Assembly (NCBI RefSeq): GCF_000091305.1
Contig: NC_013929.1
Coordinates: 496,001-560,000 of the forward strand
DNA from: Streptomyces scabiei 87.22
GTDB lineage: Bacteria; Actinomycetota; Actinomycetes; Streptomycetales; Streptomycetaceae
Length of the DNA: 64,000 nucleotides
Direction: 5' to 3'
Position numbers and translations under genes: made by a program
Part shown: positions 51,313 through 60,931 of the stretch, piece by piece
Layout of the letters: each line of letters opens with the position of its first letter
Position numbering within the stretch: position 1 is the first letter of the stretch
The notes under the pieces: generated by a model
What the model saw: only the letters and a program-made list of their open reading frames with translations
Databases searched by the model: none
What the model was told of the DNA's origin: nothing

Positions 51313-52023
51313 ATGAGCCGGGTGGTGACCGCAGCCATGCTGCGGGTGACGGATGTTCACAAGTCGTACGGGCGAGGCGCGGGGACCGTGCACGCGCTGC
51401 GTGGCGTCTCCTTCGAGGTTCCCCGGGGGGAACTCGTCGCCGTGAAGGGACGTTCGGGCTCGGGCAAGACCACCCTGCTCAACATCGTCGGTGGTCTGGA
51501 CGAGCCGGACAGCGGACATGTGACCGTCGACGGGCTGGACCTGCGGGAGCAGAGCGAGGACGCCCTGCTCGCGCTGCGCCGGGAGCGCATCGGCTTCGTC
51601 TTCCAGTCGTTCGGCCTCCTGCCCATCCTCACGGCCGCCGAGAACGTGGGCGTACCGCTGCGGCTGCGGAGGGCGGACCCGCACGAACGGCGGGAGCGTG
51701 TCGACCTGTTGCTGTCCCTCGTGGGGCTCGCGGACCATGCGGAGCAGCGCCCGGGCGAGTTGTCCGGCGGACAGCGCCAGCGCGTCGCGATCGCCCGAGC
51801 CCTGGCCAACAGCCCCTCGATCCTCATCGCCGACGAGCCGACCGGTCAACTGGACGCGGAGACCGGGCACTCCGTGATGGAACTGCTGCGCGCGGTCGTC
51901 CGCAGCGAACAGATCACGGCTCTGGTGGCCACGCACGACGCGACCCTCCTGGACCTCGCGGATCGTGTGCTGGAACTGAACGACGGCGAGATCACCGAGG
52001 TCGCCAGGAGCGAGGCCCGGTGA
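51313..52023 (+). CDS. ABC transporter ATP-binding protein, MacB/LolD type
   Basis: A 236-aa ATPase. Walker A GRSGSGKTT, Q-loop region FVFQSFGLLP, signature LSGGQRQRVAIARAL and Walker B ILIADEPTGQLD are all intact. The sequence type is that of exporters paired with FtsX-like permeases (LolD/MacB group). No permease lies on its own strand; the nearest are the large FtsX-type proteins at 53151-59182. Start ATG 51313 has a GGGGG upstream; ATG 51337 is an alternative. A convergent hairpin follows. Confidence 0.92.
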   Translation: MSRVVTAAMLRVTDVHKSYGRGAGTVHALRGVSFEVPRGELVAVKGRSGSGKTTLLNIVGGLDEPDSGHVTVDGLDLREQSEDALLALRRERIGFVFQSFGLLPILTAAENVGVPLRLRRADPHERRERVDLLLSLVGLADHAEQRPGELSGGQRQRVAIARALANSPSILIADEPTGQLDAETGHSVMELLRAVVRSEQITALVATHDATLLDLADRVLELNDGEITEVARSEAR

Positions 52024-52027
52024 CCGC

Positions 52028-52058
52028 GTCGCGCCGGCTGCGGCGAAGCCGGCGCGAC
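52028..52058. terminator. Bidirectional terminator between convergent ABC ATPase genes
   Basis: Perfect 12-bp stem GTCGCGCCGGCT / AGCCGGCGCGAC (52028-52039 and 52047-52058) with a 7-base loop, lying between stops at 52023 and 52090. Confidence 0.85.
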
Positions 52059-52089
52059 CGGCGACCGGCCCCTGGGTGAGACGCGGCGC

Positions 52090-53049
52090 TCAGGCCTCGT
52101 TCCGGATGTCGTCCGGGCGGACGGCGATGTGGTCGGGCTCCAGTTCCAGGGCGACGCGGTCGCGCATGCCCAGGGCCCGGGTGTACTCGGCGGGCAGCTG
52201 GAGGCGGCCGGCCCGGTCGAGCATGGCGTACTCGCGGGCCACCATGTTCTCCTGACCGGTGGCGGAGTCGACCTCGCTGTGGCGCAGGACCTCCGTCGAG
52301 GTGCGGCCGTCCCGGATGGCCACCGTACGGCTGACCTCCCCGGCGACGGACTGATCGTGGGTGACGATCACGATGGTGGTCCCCAGTTCCGCGTTGGCCG
52401 TGCGGAACGCCGCGAAGACCTGTTCGCCCGTGTGCGAGTCGAGTTCGCCGGTGGGTTCGTCGGCGAGCAGGACCGCGGGACCGTTGGCGAGGGCCACGGC
52501 GAGGGCCACGCGCTGCTGCTGGCCGCCGGACATCTCGTGCGGCCGGCGGTCGCGGCATCCGGCGACGTCGAGCAGATCCAGGAGTTCCACGGCCCGCGCG
52601 GCCCGGGCCCGGCGCCCGCCGGCGGTGCGCGCCAACTGCAGGGGCAGGGCGACGTTCTGCGCGGCGGTGAGATAGGACAGGAGGTTCTGGGAGGTCTGCT
52701 GCCGCACGAAGCCGACGGTCCCGCGACGGTAGGCGAGGCGCTCCTTGGCGGACATCGCGGCCAGGTCGTGACCGGCGACCCGGGCGGCGCCGGCGGTGGG
52801 TCGGTCCAGTCCCGCCAGGATGTTCATGAGGGTCGACTTGCCACTGCCGGAGGCGCCGACCAGGGCCATGAGTTCCCCCTGACGAACGAGGAGGTCGAGA
52901 CCTTGCAGCGCCTGGACCTCCACACCGTCGGCGGAGAAGATGCGTACCACCCGGTCACAGGTGATCAGGGCGTCGTGCCCGTACGCGGCCGCGTCGCGCC
53001 GGGCGAGGGCACGGTCGGCGAGTTCGTGGAAGGTCGGGCTGCTGGTCAT
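52090..53049 (-). CDS. ABC transporter ATP-binding protein with AbrB-like C-terminal domain
   Basis: A 319-aa ATPase. Walker A GASGSGKS (65-72), signature MSGGQQQR (173-180), Walker B VLLADEPTGELD (193-204) and switch His 231 are intact. After the ATPase domain, residues about 268-316 (YAMLDRAGRLQLPAEYTRALGMRDRVALELEPDHIAV) read like an AbrB/SpoVT swapped-hairpin domain, usually DNA-binding or a dimer module. ATPases of this class normally end near residue 240. It lies 101 bp downstream of the second FtsX-type permease gene, on the same strand, and should power both permeases. Start ATG 53049 (MTSSPTFHEL). Confidence 0.9.
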   Translation of the reverse strand: MTSSPTFHELADRALARRDAAAYGHDALITCDRVVRIFSADGVEVQALQGLDLLVRQGELMALVGASGSGKSTLMNILAGLDRPTAGAARVAGHDLAAMSAKERLAYRRGTVGFVRQQTSQNLLSYLTAAQNVALPLQLARTAGGRRARAARAVELLDLLDVAGCRDRRPHEMSGGQQQRVALAVALANGPAVLLADEPTGELDSHTGEQVFAAFRTANAELGTTIVIVTHDQSVAGEVSRTVAIRDGRTSTEVLRHSEVDSATGQENMVAREYAMLDRAGRLQLPAEYTRALGMRDRVALELEPDHIAVRPDDIRNEA

Positions 53050-53150
53050 CGGCTGCTCCTGTCCGGTCCCGTGTCCCGCGGCTCGTCCGGATGGTCGCGG
53101 TCCGGTCGTCGATGCGGTCGAGGGTCGTCCCCGCGCGTGAGGTGATGCAC

Positions 53151-55925
53151 CTATGTGTCCCCCAGTCTCAGTTCGCGTACGGAACCGCGGCGGCCGACCC
53201 ACCAGGCCTGCCCGGCGGGCACTCCGACGGCCAGCAGCAGCACGGTGAGCGCCGGAACCGCCAGGGACAGCGGATCGGTGCGCAGTGCGGCCCCCTCGGC
53301 TGCGGACGGGGTCGCCAGGGCGAGGGCCGAGAGGTCGACGCCGGGCGCGAGCAGGTGGATGGCGGCCCAGCCGGTGAGCACGCCACCCGCAGCGGCCAGG
53401 AACGCCTGCGGGAGCGCCGTGAGGATCAGCAGCCGACGGCCCTGGGACCGTGTCATGCCCATCGTGCGCAACCGGGCGAGCAGGGCGGCGCGTTCGGGCG
53501 CGGTGCGCAGCACGGTCAGGACGAGGGCGAGGACCGCGTACCCGGCGCCCGTGGCGACCGCGGCGCCGTACAGGCGTTCCGCGCCGGACTGCAGCGGTGA
53601 GTCGACGTGCCGGTCGCGTTCCTCGGTGCGCAGCCGGACGGTCGCCGCGGAGCCCTTGGCCGCCGCGCGCAGGGCCCGGCCGTTCAGGGCGTCACCGGTC
53701 AGCAGCAGGGTCGTCGTGGGCGCCGCGCCGCGGGGCAGGCCGGCCCGGTCCACGATCAGGAACTCGTCGCCGGACACGGCCGGGGTGCGGTCCCTGACCA
53801 GGACGATCCGGACGGTGACGGAGGTGCCGTCCGCGAGCAGGACGGAGTGGGGGCCGGTGCCGTACTCGTCGACCACCCCGGACGAGGCCAGCGCGGGCAG
53901 GGGCCGCCCGGTACTGCCCGCCGTCGCGCCGTCCTTCGGAGTCAGGCGTGCGGCGTCGAACGGCCCGAGGCCCGTGCGGCGCGCCAGGCGCGCGTACGTG
54001 CCGGGGTCCACCGCGGCCAGCGGCAGGGACCCGCTGCCCTGTTCCGGCTTGGCGTCGTAGCTGACACTCGCCTCCGCCACGTCCCGTACGCCGGGCATCC
54101 GTTCCACGCGGTCGGGCAGGGTGGGAGGGAGGGCGCCGGTGATGCTCTCGACGCGGCCGTCGGCGCCGACGTCGAGGAGTGCGGCCCGGTCGCGGGCCTC
54201 CGTGACCCCGGCCAGGACCGAGCCGCCGAACGCCGCCGTGGTCAGGGCGCTGAGCAGGGCGAGCAGGGGCAGCACGGCGAACCCGGGGGCGCGGGCCACC
54301 TGGGCCAGCGACAGCGGGATCACCAGGCCCCGCATCCGGGTGGCCGCCCCGCTCAGCGCCCGCAGCGGAAGCGGGTGCAGGCGGGCCAGCAGCAGGGCCG
54401 CGACCACGCCGGTCAGCAGCGGTGCGGCGGCCACCAGGGCGGTGCTGCCGGATCCCTGCCGGCGCAGTGCGACGACCGCCCCCGAGGCGATCACCAGCAC
54501 GGTCAGTTCCGCCACCGTACGGCGCCGCGAGGGCCGGGCGGCAGCGGCGTCCTGCCGCCCCTCGTGCATCCGCACCGTGCGGTGCGCGACCACGGCCCGC
54601 AGGGGGAGCGCCGCGCAGGCCGTCAGGGTGACGGCGAGGGCGGCCGTGATGGCGGGTCCGGTGCGCGCGCCGGGCAGGGCGAGCAGCGCGACGGTCAGTC
54701 CGAGGGCGCCGGCCGGCACGGCGACCACCGCGGTCTCGGCCAGCAGCCGGCCGGCCAGACCGGTCAGTGAGGCGCCGCGGGCCCGCAGCAGAGCGAGTTC
54801 CGCGCGCCGGCGATCGGCCGCGACGCCACCGGCCATGGACAGGACGATCACTGCGAGGCTGCCGGCCCCGACGGCGGCGAGGAGCAGCAACGGAACGATC
54901 CCCGACCGCAGCCGGGCATGGTCCGCGAGGACCGCGTCGAGGTTCGTCTGGGCCTCCAGGCCGTCGTCGACGGCCGACCGCAGGCGCTGCAGTCCCGGGC
55001 CCGACTCCAGGGCGGCCACGGCGGACGCCGTACGGTCGAGGTCGCGGCCGTGCAGGGTGGCGGTGTCGGGCGCCACGTTCCAGTACCGCTCCGGACGGCC
55101 GGGGGTGCCCAGGAGCGCCGGGCCCGCGTCGGGGGCGAGAAGCAGGCCGCCGAGCCAGTGGACATCCGTCGGCATGAGCTGGGGCGGACGACTCAGCACG
55201 GGGGTGCGCAGCACCGGCAGGGCCGACCAGTAGGCGCCCTCGGGGACGCGCGGGGCGACGATCCCGGTGACCTCGACGGCGAGCGGATCCTTCCCCGAGC
55301 GCGGCAGGTGGATCACCGAACCGACCCGGATGCGGAGTGCGCGGGCGGTCTCGACGGTGACGGCCGCCTCGACCCGTGTGGTCGCCGAGGTCGCCGGCGT
55401 GTCCGTGGTGCGCGGCAGCCTGCCCTCTCTGAGCCGGGCGTGGGAGGCCAGGTCCTGCTGGGCGGCGAGCACCAGTTGGGCGGGATAGCCGGCGGGCTGG
55501 GGCAGCCAGCGGTCGGGCGCCTCCAGGGGAACGGTCGTCCGCACCCCGTACGACGACTGCGCGCGGTCGGGTACCAGGGGCGCCTCGGCGGCAGCGAGGA
55601 CCTCGGCCCGCGCCTCGTCCAGCGGACCGGCGCGCAGGGCCGCCTCCAGTTCCTCGACCGTGTCCATCCAGGACTGGGGCGCCTGCAGCTGCACGGTCGT
55701 CTGGTCGGGCAGGGCCTGCTCGACCGCCCGGCGCAGTCCCGCGTCCCCGTACCGGTCGACGGCACGCGGGTACGCGGCGGCCAGCGCGGCCGTCACGGCC
55801 ACCAGGACCGCGAGGGCCACGGACGTGCCGGCGAAGGCCCTGAGCCGGGTCCACAGCCCGGCCCGGACCCGTGGCGGTGTCGCCTTCGCTCCCCCGTCCC
55901 GCGGGGGTACCGGCTGCGCGGTCAC
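53151..55925 (-). CDS. Large FtsX/MacB-type ABC permease
   Basis: A 924-aa membrane protein with FtsX-like permease domains at the ends of a long chain. An N-terminal transmembrane helix (VALAVLVAVTAALAAAYP), a large extracytoplasmic domain, then a group of helices (LLLLAAVGAGSLAVIVLSMAGG, ETAVVAVPAGALGLTVALL), a second external domain and a C-terminal group (TGAGYAVLALVLTVLRT ... LTVLLLAVGVPAG). The start GTG overlaps the stop of the upstream permease by four bases (GTGA at 55922-55925), so the two are coupled, and the ATPase gene follows. Substrates of this actinobacterial type are unknown; lipid or cell-envelope export is the general theme. Confidence 0.85.
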   Translation of the reverse strand: MTAQPVPPRDGGAKATPPRVRAGLWTRLRAFAGTSVALAVLVAVTAALAAAYPRAVDRYGDAGLRRAVEQALPDQTTVQLQAPQSWMDTVEELEAALRAGPLDEARAEVLAAAEAPLVPDRAQSSYGVRTTVPLEAPDRWLPQPAGYPAQLVLAAQQDLASHARLREGRLPRTTDTPATSATTRVEAAVTVETARALRIRVGSVIHLPRSGKDPLAVEVTGIVAPRVPEGAYWSALPVLRTPVLSRPPQLMPTDVHWLGGLLLAPDAGPALLGTPGRPERYWNVAPDTATLHGRDLDRTASAVAALESGPGLQRLRSAVDDGLEAQTNLDAVLADHARLRSGIVPLLLLAAVGAGSLAVIVLSMAGGVAADRRRAELALLRARGASLTGLAGRLLAETAVVAVPAGALGLTVALLALPGARTGPAITAALAVTLTACAALPLRAVVAHRTVRMHEGRQDAAAARPSRRRTVAELTVLVIASGAVVALRRQGSGSTALVAAAPLLTGVVAALLLARLHPLPLRALSGAATRMRGLVIPLSLAQVARAPGFAVLPLLALLSALTTAAFGGSVLAGVTEARDRAALLDVGADGRVESITGALPPTLPDRVERMPGVRDVAEASVSYDAKPEQGSGSLPLAAVDPGTYARLARRTGLGPFDAARLTPKDGATAGSTGRPLPALASSGVVDEYGTGPHSVLLADGTSVTVRIVLVRDRTPAVSGDEFLIVDRAGLPRGAAPTTTLLLTGDALNGRALRAAAKGSAATVRLRTEERDRHVDSPLQSGAERLYGAAVATGAGYAVLALVLTVLRTAPERAALLARLRTMGMTRSQGRRLLILTALPQAFLAAAGGVLTGWAAIHLLAPGVDLSALALATPSAAEGAALRTDPLSLAVPALTVLLLAVGVPAGQAWWVGRRGSVRELRLGDT

Positions 55926-58900
55926 TGCGTCACCTCGTCCCTGAGGGCCGTCACGGGCTTCGCCCGTCGCAGGGCGAGGGCGGCGGTGACGAGGGCGGGA
56001 CCCGCCGCGAGGGCCGCCAGCAGGGCGGTCAGCGGCAGGAGCGGGAGTTCGACCAGGACCGGCGGGACCGGGCGGGTGGCCCGGCCGGTCAGGACGACGA
56101 GGGGCACCAGCGCATGCGTCAGCACCGCGCCCAGGGCCGTGCCGACCAGCAGCGCGAGGGTCACCAGAACGCAGTGCTCGACGGCGACCAGCCGGGCCAG
56201 CCGTCGGCGCGGTGTCCCGAGGGCACCCAGGACGGCGAACTCGGCGTCCCGGGACCGCATCGCGCCCGCCGCGCTCACGGCGAAGCCGAGCGAGGCGAAG
56301 AGCACCGTCACCGCCGCGGCCGCGGTCAGCGCGGCCTCCGGGGCCGCCCCGAACGGGTCGCCGCGCAGTTCCGCCGCTGTCTCGTCGCGCACCATCACCT
56401 GCTCCGGATCGACGTCGGGCAGGGCCCGTACGGCCGCTGCCGTGGCACGGGGTTCGGCCGTGCTCAGCCACCACTCGGCGGGCTTCAGGCTGGTCCCGTG
56501 GCGGATCTGCAGCACCTGGTTCACGGCCCGGAGATCGACCAGCAGGGCCCCGCCGTCCCGGGCCGTGGCCTCGGTGGTGGGCAGGGCGCTCGCGGTGCGG
56601 ACGATGCGGACGGGCACGGACCGGCCGTCGAAGGGCACCTTCAGGCGCTGCCCTTCGCGCGCGCCGGAGGCGGTGAGGAACCGGTCGGTGGCAACGGCGG
56701 CGATCTCGGGTGGCCGGGGCTGGGCGACCTTGAGACGGACCTCCAGCGGCAGGGCGGGCGGCGAGTTGCCGGACGGCTGGTAGCCGGTGCCGTACGTGAA
56801 GGTGACGGGTGCGGTCGAGGTGAGCCGGGGGCGGGTCGGCCGTGCGTCGTCCTCGGGCGCGGCGGCCAGATCTGCCTGCACCGCGGTCGTCCACTTCGCC
56901 GGCAGGGACAGCCGTCGGTCGTCGCCGTCACGGGCTGTCGCGGTGAGCGCGCCGAGGACCAGGCGGTGCCGGTCGGCACGGTCGGTCGGCTGCGGCGTGC
57001 CGAGAGTGAGCCCGGTCAGCGTCAACGGGCCCCGGGCGCCGTTCAGATCCGGGGTCAGCCGGTGCGGGCGGCCGTCGGCGGCGAGGCTGCCGGAGGGTAT
57101 CTCGTAGGTGGTGCCGTGCCGGTCCCGCACCGTCAGCGTGACGTCCGCGCCCGGCCCCCGCCCGGTGCTGTGCAGGGTGGCGGTCAGGGTGAGCCGGGTC
57201 GTGCCCTCGGGCACCTCGACACCGGCGGGCGCTCCGCGCGGCGCGAGCCCGGCGAACAGCGGACCGTCCGTCAGGTCGTGCCGGGCCCGCACCACGTGGG
57301 CGGCCTCCGTCGTGTTCACGGCCAGGACGGTCGCGTTACGGCTGCCGGAGAGCGGCACCGTGCCGCGGAACGCGGGGGCGACGGCGTCGACGTGCGGAAG
57401 GTCCGCGTAGACGTCCGTGCGGCCCACGCCGCCGCTCCCGGAGGTCAGGACGCGCAGGTCGGCGCCCACCCGGAAGTCGGCCTGGTCGGCCTGGGAACGG
57501 TGCCAGGAGGCGTTCTGCCCGATCGCCATCACACCCAGCGCCACGGAGATGACCAGGAGCAGGACCGGACCCGCCCCCCGCATCGGGCGGCGGCTGAACT
57601 GCCAGCCGACCATGGCCGCGGTCAGGCCGTGCCCGCGGGTGACGAGCCGCTCGCCGACGCGTGCCAGCAGGGGCAGCAGCCGCAGGACGAGAACCGTGCC
57701 GGCGAGCAGCACCAGGGCGGGCGCCACCACCAGCAGCGGGTCGACGCCGAGGACGCCGCCGCGGTCGGCGGTGACGGCTCCGGAGTCCTGGTCACCGAGC
57801 AGCCAGAGAGCGACGCCCGCCACGGCGAGCAGACCGACGTCCGCGCCGGCCCGCAGCGGTGCGGCCAGCGCCTGTGCCCGCGTGCCGGCGCTGCCCGCGA
57901 ACGAGGCCCGCCACGCCGGGACGGCCACCGCCAGCGCGCACACCGCGGCCACCCCCGCGGCGACCGCCCACACCTCCGGCCGGCCCCCGGCCGGTACGTC
58001 CACGCGCACCCCGGTCCCGCCCAGCGCGCCCTGGCCGGCCAGCAGCCGTGTCAGGGGCCCCGACAGCAGCGGCGCCACCACCATCGCCGGCAGGGAGATC
58101 AGCAGGGCCTCCAGCGCGGCCAGGCCGGCCAGCCGTGCCCGGGTGGCACCGCGTGCGCGCAGCAGCCGGGTCTCGGCCGTCCGCTCGGAGCTGAGCAGCC
58201 CCGCCACGAGCACCAGGGCGCAGGCCGCGAGCAGTCCGAGCTGGCCCGCGACGATCAGCATGCTGGAACGCGTGACGAGCAGGGAGCGTTCGATGCGGTC
58301 CAGTACCTCCGGGAGCGCGGTGTCGGCCGCGGTGGCGCTGCTGAGCGCGGGGTTCTTGCGCAGGTGGGCGCTGCCCGAGCGGGCCGCCTCGCGCAGGGCG
58401 CCGATCCGCTCCGTCGTCAGCGAGGAGTAGTCGGCCGACACCAGCCAGCCGGACGCGCCGGTGCTCACCCGCCCCGACGTGGGCAGACCGGCGGCCGTGA
58501 GCAGGGGGCCGTACGTGGTGTAGCTCGACGCCTGCACGCCGCGCCCGCCGAGGTCGTCCAACCGCCAGTAGGGGGCCCCGGCGTCCACCGGCCGGTACAC
58601 GCCGGTGATCAGCACCCGCACCGCCGGGCCGTCCAGCCGGTCGGTGACGGTCAGCCGGTCGCCCGCCTCCACCCCGAGCCGCCGGGCGGCGCTCTGCGGC
58701 AGCGCGGCCTCGACGGTCCCGCCGCTCACCGTCTCCCGGGGCAGGCGCCCGGCCACGGCGCGCACCTGTGTGCGGTCCAGTGCGGCGAAGAAGGTGAGGT
58801 CGGGGTTCTCGCCCCGTTCGGAGGCCGGCCGCAGCGCGGGCGGCAGGGCGTAGGGGCCGGACCGCAGCAGGGTCCGCACGCTCAGGGGCAGCCCGTCGAA

Positions 58901-59182
58901 GACGGCGCGGGCCCCGGCCCGCACCGCGTCGTCGGCCGCCTTCCGCTGGTCGGCCGGCACGTCGGCCTTGAGCATCAGGGCGGTCTCGGCGGCGGTCCGT
59001 TGTCCGGCGAGCGTCCGCCGCAGCGCCGCGTCGCCCATCGCCGTCGAGTAGGCGGTGAGCGCGGCCAGCACGGCCGTGGTCAGCAGCACGGTCAGCAGCA
59101 CCGCACCGACGAGGGCGCGGTACGCCCACGCCCGCAGCACGATGAATCGCAACGTGCCCGCAGGCACCGCTCGCTCCCCCAC
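55922..59182 (-). CDS. Very large FtsX/MacB-type ABC permease
   Basis: A 1086-aa permease, unusually long for the family, with an N-terminal helix (ALVGAVLLTVLLTTAVLAALTAY), long external domains, a middle helix cluster (MLIVAGQLGLLAACALVLVAGLL, ALLISLPAMVVAPLLSG, VWAVAAGVAAVCALAVAVP) and a C-terminal FtsX domain (AAVTVLFASLGFAVSAAGAM ... LVTLALLVGTALGAVLTHALVPLV). The start is uncertain: GTG 59182 has a G-rich tract upstream; GTG 59206 is the longest form. It is the first gene of the three-gene transporter operon and is divergent from an unknown gene at 59408. Confidence 0.83.
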   Translation of the reverse strand: MGERAVPAGTLRFIVLRAWAYRALVGAVLLTVLLTTAVLAALTAYSTAMGDAALRRTLAGQRTAAETALMLKADVPADQRKAADDAVRAGARAVFDGLPLSVRTLLRSGPYALPPALRPASERGENPDLTFFAALDRTQVRAVAGRLPRETVSGGTVEAALPQSAARRLGVEAGDRLTVTDRLDGPAVRVLITGVYRPVDAGAPYWRLDDLGGRGVQASSYTTYGPLLTAAGLPTSGRVSTGASGWLVSADYSSLTTERIGALREAARSGSAHLRKNPALSSATAADTALPEVLDRIERSLLVTRSSMLIVAGQLGLLAACALVLVAGLLSSERTAETRLLRARGATRARLAGLAALEALLISLPAMVVAPLLSGPLTRLLAGQGALGGTGVRVDVPAGGRPEVWAVAAGVAAVCALAVAVPAWRASFAGSAGTRAQALAAPLRAGADVGLLAVAGVALWLLGDQDSGAVTADRGGVLGVDPLLVVAPALVLLAGTVLVLRLLPLLARVGERLVTRGHGLTAAMVGWQFSRRPMRGAGPVLLLVISVALGVMAIGQNASWHRSQADQADFRVGADLRVLTSGSGGVGRTDVYADLPHVDAVAPAFRGTVPLSGSRNATVLAVNTTEAAHVVRARHDLTDGPLFAGLAPRGAPAGVEVPEGTTRLTLTATLHSTGRGPGADVTLTVRDRHGTTYEIPSGSLAADGRPHRLTPDLNGARGPLTLTGLTLGTPQPTDRADRHRLVLGALTATARDGDDRRLSLPAKWTTAVQADLAAAPEDDARPTRPRLTSTAPVTFTYGTGYQPSGNSPPALPLEVRLKVAQPRPPEIAAVATDRFLTASGAREGQRLKVPFDGRSVPVRIVRTASALPTTEATARDGGALLVDLRAVNQVLQIRHGTSLKPAEWWLSTAEPRATAAAVRALPDVDPEQVMVRDETAAELRGDPFGAAPEAALTAAAAVTVLFASLGFAVSAAGAMRSRDAEFAVLGALGTPRRRLARLVAVEHCVLVTLALLVGTALGAVLTHALVPLVVLTGRATRPVPPVLVELPLLPLTALLAALAAGPALVTAALALRRAKPVTALRDEVTQ

Positions 59183-59407
59183 CAAACCCCCCGGTTCCAA
59201 CCACACCCCGGGTCGTAGGTCAGCGACGTCGGCGTGCGGATGCAGAGAGCATTGTAGGACCGACTTTGCTCATCCTGTGATCGGATACGGCGGATCTTGC
59301 GGGGAGTTGGTGGAGTGGAGGGCCGCTCGCAGCCGAAGCCGGGCCTCCGCATCTCGCGGTCGGCGTCCTCTCCGGCCCGCGCCGCGCGCATGTCTATCGT
59401 GGTCGGC

Positions 59408-60055
59408 ATGTCCGTCGACCTCGTGGGAACCATGTACACGCCCGTCCCCCTGGACGGCCTCGTCCTCGCGGCCGAGGAGACGTCGGCGCGCCTGCTCGGT
59501 CTGACGACGGCTCCCGTCATCGACGTGATCGCGGACCGCAGGATCGAGCAGGGGCGGGTGGTCGGCGAAGGCCGGCGTCTCTCCCGGCGGGAACGGAGCA
59601 CCGAGCTGATCGGCGAGCGGGCCGGCGGCTCCGACGACGAGAGGGCGGGCGGGCGCGACATCGCCTTCCTCGTCGCCGGACACGAGGACGTCGTCCGACT
59701 GCTCGTGTTCGACCCGGGCGGAGTGCCCGGGCGCGAGGGCCATGAGGCTGCCGACGGGCAGCGTGAACCGGTGGAGGCGGTCTTCAGTCCCTCGCGGACA
59801 TGTGCCGGCGTCGTGACCGCGACCGCTCTCGCGCTGGCTGTCGCCGACCTGGGCGGGGGCGAGTTCGTCGACGCCGAGATCCGCATGCTGCCGTCGCGCG
59901 AGCCGCATCCCGGGCGGATGATCGAGCGGACGCGACTGCCCGACCGGGGAGACGGCTTCGCCGCACGCTGTGAACGCTTCATGCGGCAGTTCGCCCGGCT
60001 GAACGGCTGGCCCCGGACCGTGCACCTGCCGCCCGGCCGACAGGCCGCCCTATGA
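59408..60055 (+). CDS. Hypothetical protein, 215 aa
   Basis: A 215-aa soluble protein that I do not recognise. It begins MSVDLVGTMYTPVPLDGLVL and contains several strand-like segments (DIAFLVAGHEDVVRLLVFDPGG, AGVVTATALALAVADLGGGEFVDAEIRM) and a C-terminal helix (CERFMRQFARLNGW). It has no signal peptide. ATG 59390 is an alternative start. It is divergent from the FtsX-type permease operon. Codon use is typical for the window and the reading frame is long and undisturbed. Confidence 0.65.
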   Translation: MSVDLVGTMYTPVPLDGLVLAAEETSARLLGLTTAPVIDVIADRRIEQGRVVGEGRRLSRRERSTELIGERAGGSDDERAGGRDIAFLVAGHEDVVRLLVFDPGGVPGREGHEAADGQREPVEAVFSPSRTCAGVVTATALALAVADLGGGEFVDAEIRMLPSREPHPGRMIERTRLPDRGDGFAARCERFMRQFARLNGWPRTVHLPPGRQAAL

Positions 60056-60109
60056 GGCCGGCCTCCACGTGCCGGCGACGGCCGGCCGGGAGCACGGAAT
60101 GGAGTTGCG

Positions 60110-60931
60110 GTGCACACGGCCCGGGCCGAACGATGGTTCTCCATGACACCCCGTGGACAGACGCCACCCGCTGACGCGACGCGCCCCGTCGCCCTGGTGA
60201 CCGGCGTCGGCCGGACCGTCGGCATCGGCGCGGGCATCGCCCGCCGGCTGGCCGAGGCAGGCTGGAACGTGGCCTTCACCTACTGGACTCCGTACGACGC
60301 CCGCATGCCATGGGGCGCCGAAGCGGGCGCCGCGGACACCCTCACCGCGGCCTTGGCCGAGCGGGGCGCCGACGCGGCGGCGGTGGAGGCGGACCTCGCC
60401 GACCCGGACGCGGCGGCGCGCGTCTTCGACGAGGCCGAACGTCGCCTCGGCGGCGTCACCGCACTGGTGATGTGCCACTGCGAATCGGTCGAATCCGGCC
60501 TGCTCGACACCACCGTCGAGAGCTTCGACCGCCACTTCGCGGTCAACGCGCGGGCCGGCTGGCTGCTGATCCGCGAGTACGGCCGACGCTTCCGCGGGGC
60601 GGAGGGCACCGGCCGCGTCCTCAGCCTCACCAGCGACCACACGGTCGGCAACCTGCCCTACGGCGCGAGCAAGGGCGCACTCGACCGCATCACGCTTGCG
60701 GCAGCCCACGAACTCTCCCACCTCGGCATCACCGCGAACGTCATCAACCCCGGGCCGGTGGACACGGGCTGGATGTCCGACGGCATCCGGGAGCACGTCC
60801 TGCGCCGGACGCCGCTGGGACGTCTGGGCAGCCCCCGGGACACCGCCCATCTCGTGGAGTTCCTGTGCTCACCCCAGGGCCAGTGGGTCAACGGGCAGCT
60901 CCTGATGAGCAACGGTGGCTTCGCCGGCTGA
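60110..60931 (+). CDS. Short-chain dehydrogenase/reductase
   Basis: A 273-aa SDR enzyme. The glycine-rich motif TGVGRTVGIGAGIARRL (31-47) binds NAD(P)H, and the active site is Y184 and K188 in NLPYGASKGALDRI with a Ser/Thr in LSLTSDH (172-175). INPGPVDTGWM (near 213) and the C-terminal GSPRDTAHLVEFLCSPQGQWVNGQLLMSNGGF are typical of the 3-oxoacyl-ACP reductase-like group. GTG 60110 has GGAG five bases upstream; ATG 60143 is an alternative. It lies 54 bp behind the unknown gene on the same strand. Substrate unknown. Confidence 0.9.
   Translation: MHTARAERWFSMTPRGQTPPADATRPVALVTGVGRTVGIGAGIARRLAEAGWNVAFTYWTPYDARMPWGAEAGAADTLTAALAERGADAAAVEADLADPDAAARVFDEAERRLGGVTALVMCHCESVESGLLDTTVESFDRHFAVNARAGWLLIREYGRRFRGAEGTGRVLSLTSDHTVGNLPYGASKGALDRITLAAAHELSHLGITANVINPGPVDTGWMSDGIREHVLRRTPLGRLGSPRDTAHLVEFLCSPQGQWVNGQLLMSNGGFAG

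Noticed and set aside
55871..59218. Long plus-strand open frame of about 1115 codons
   Set aside because: Antisense shadow of the FtsX-type permease; rich in Gln/Arg/Gly with no domain pattern.
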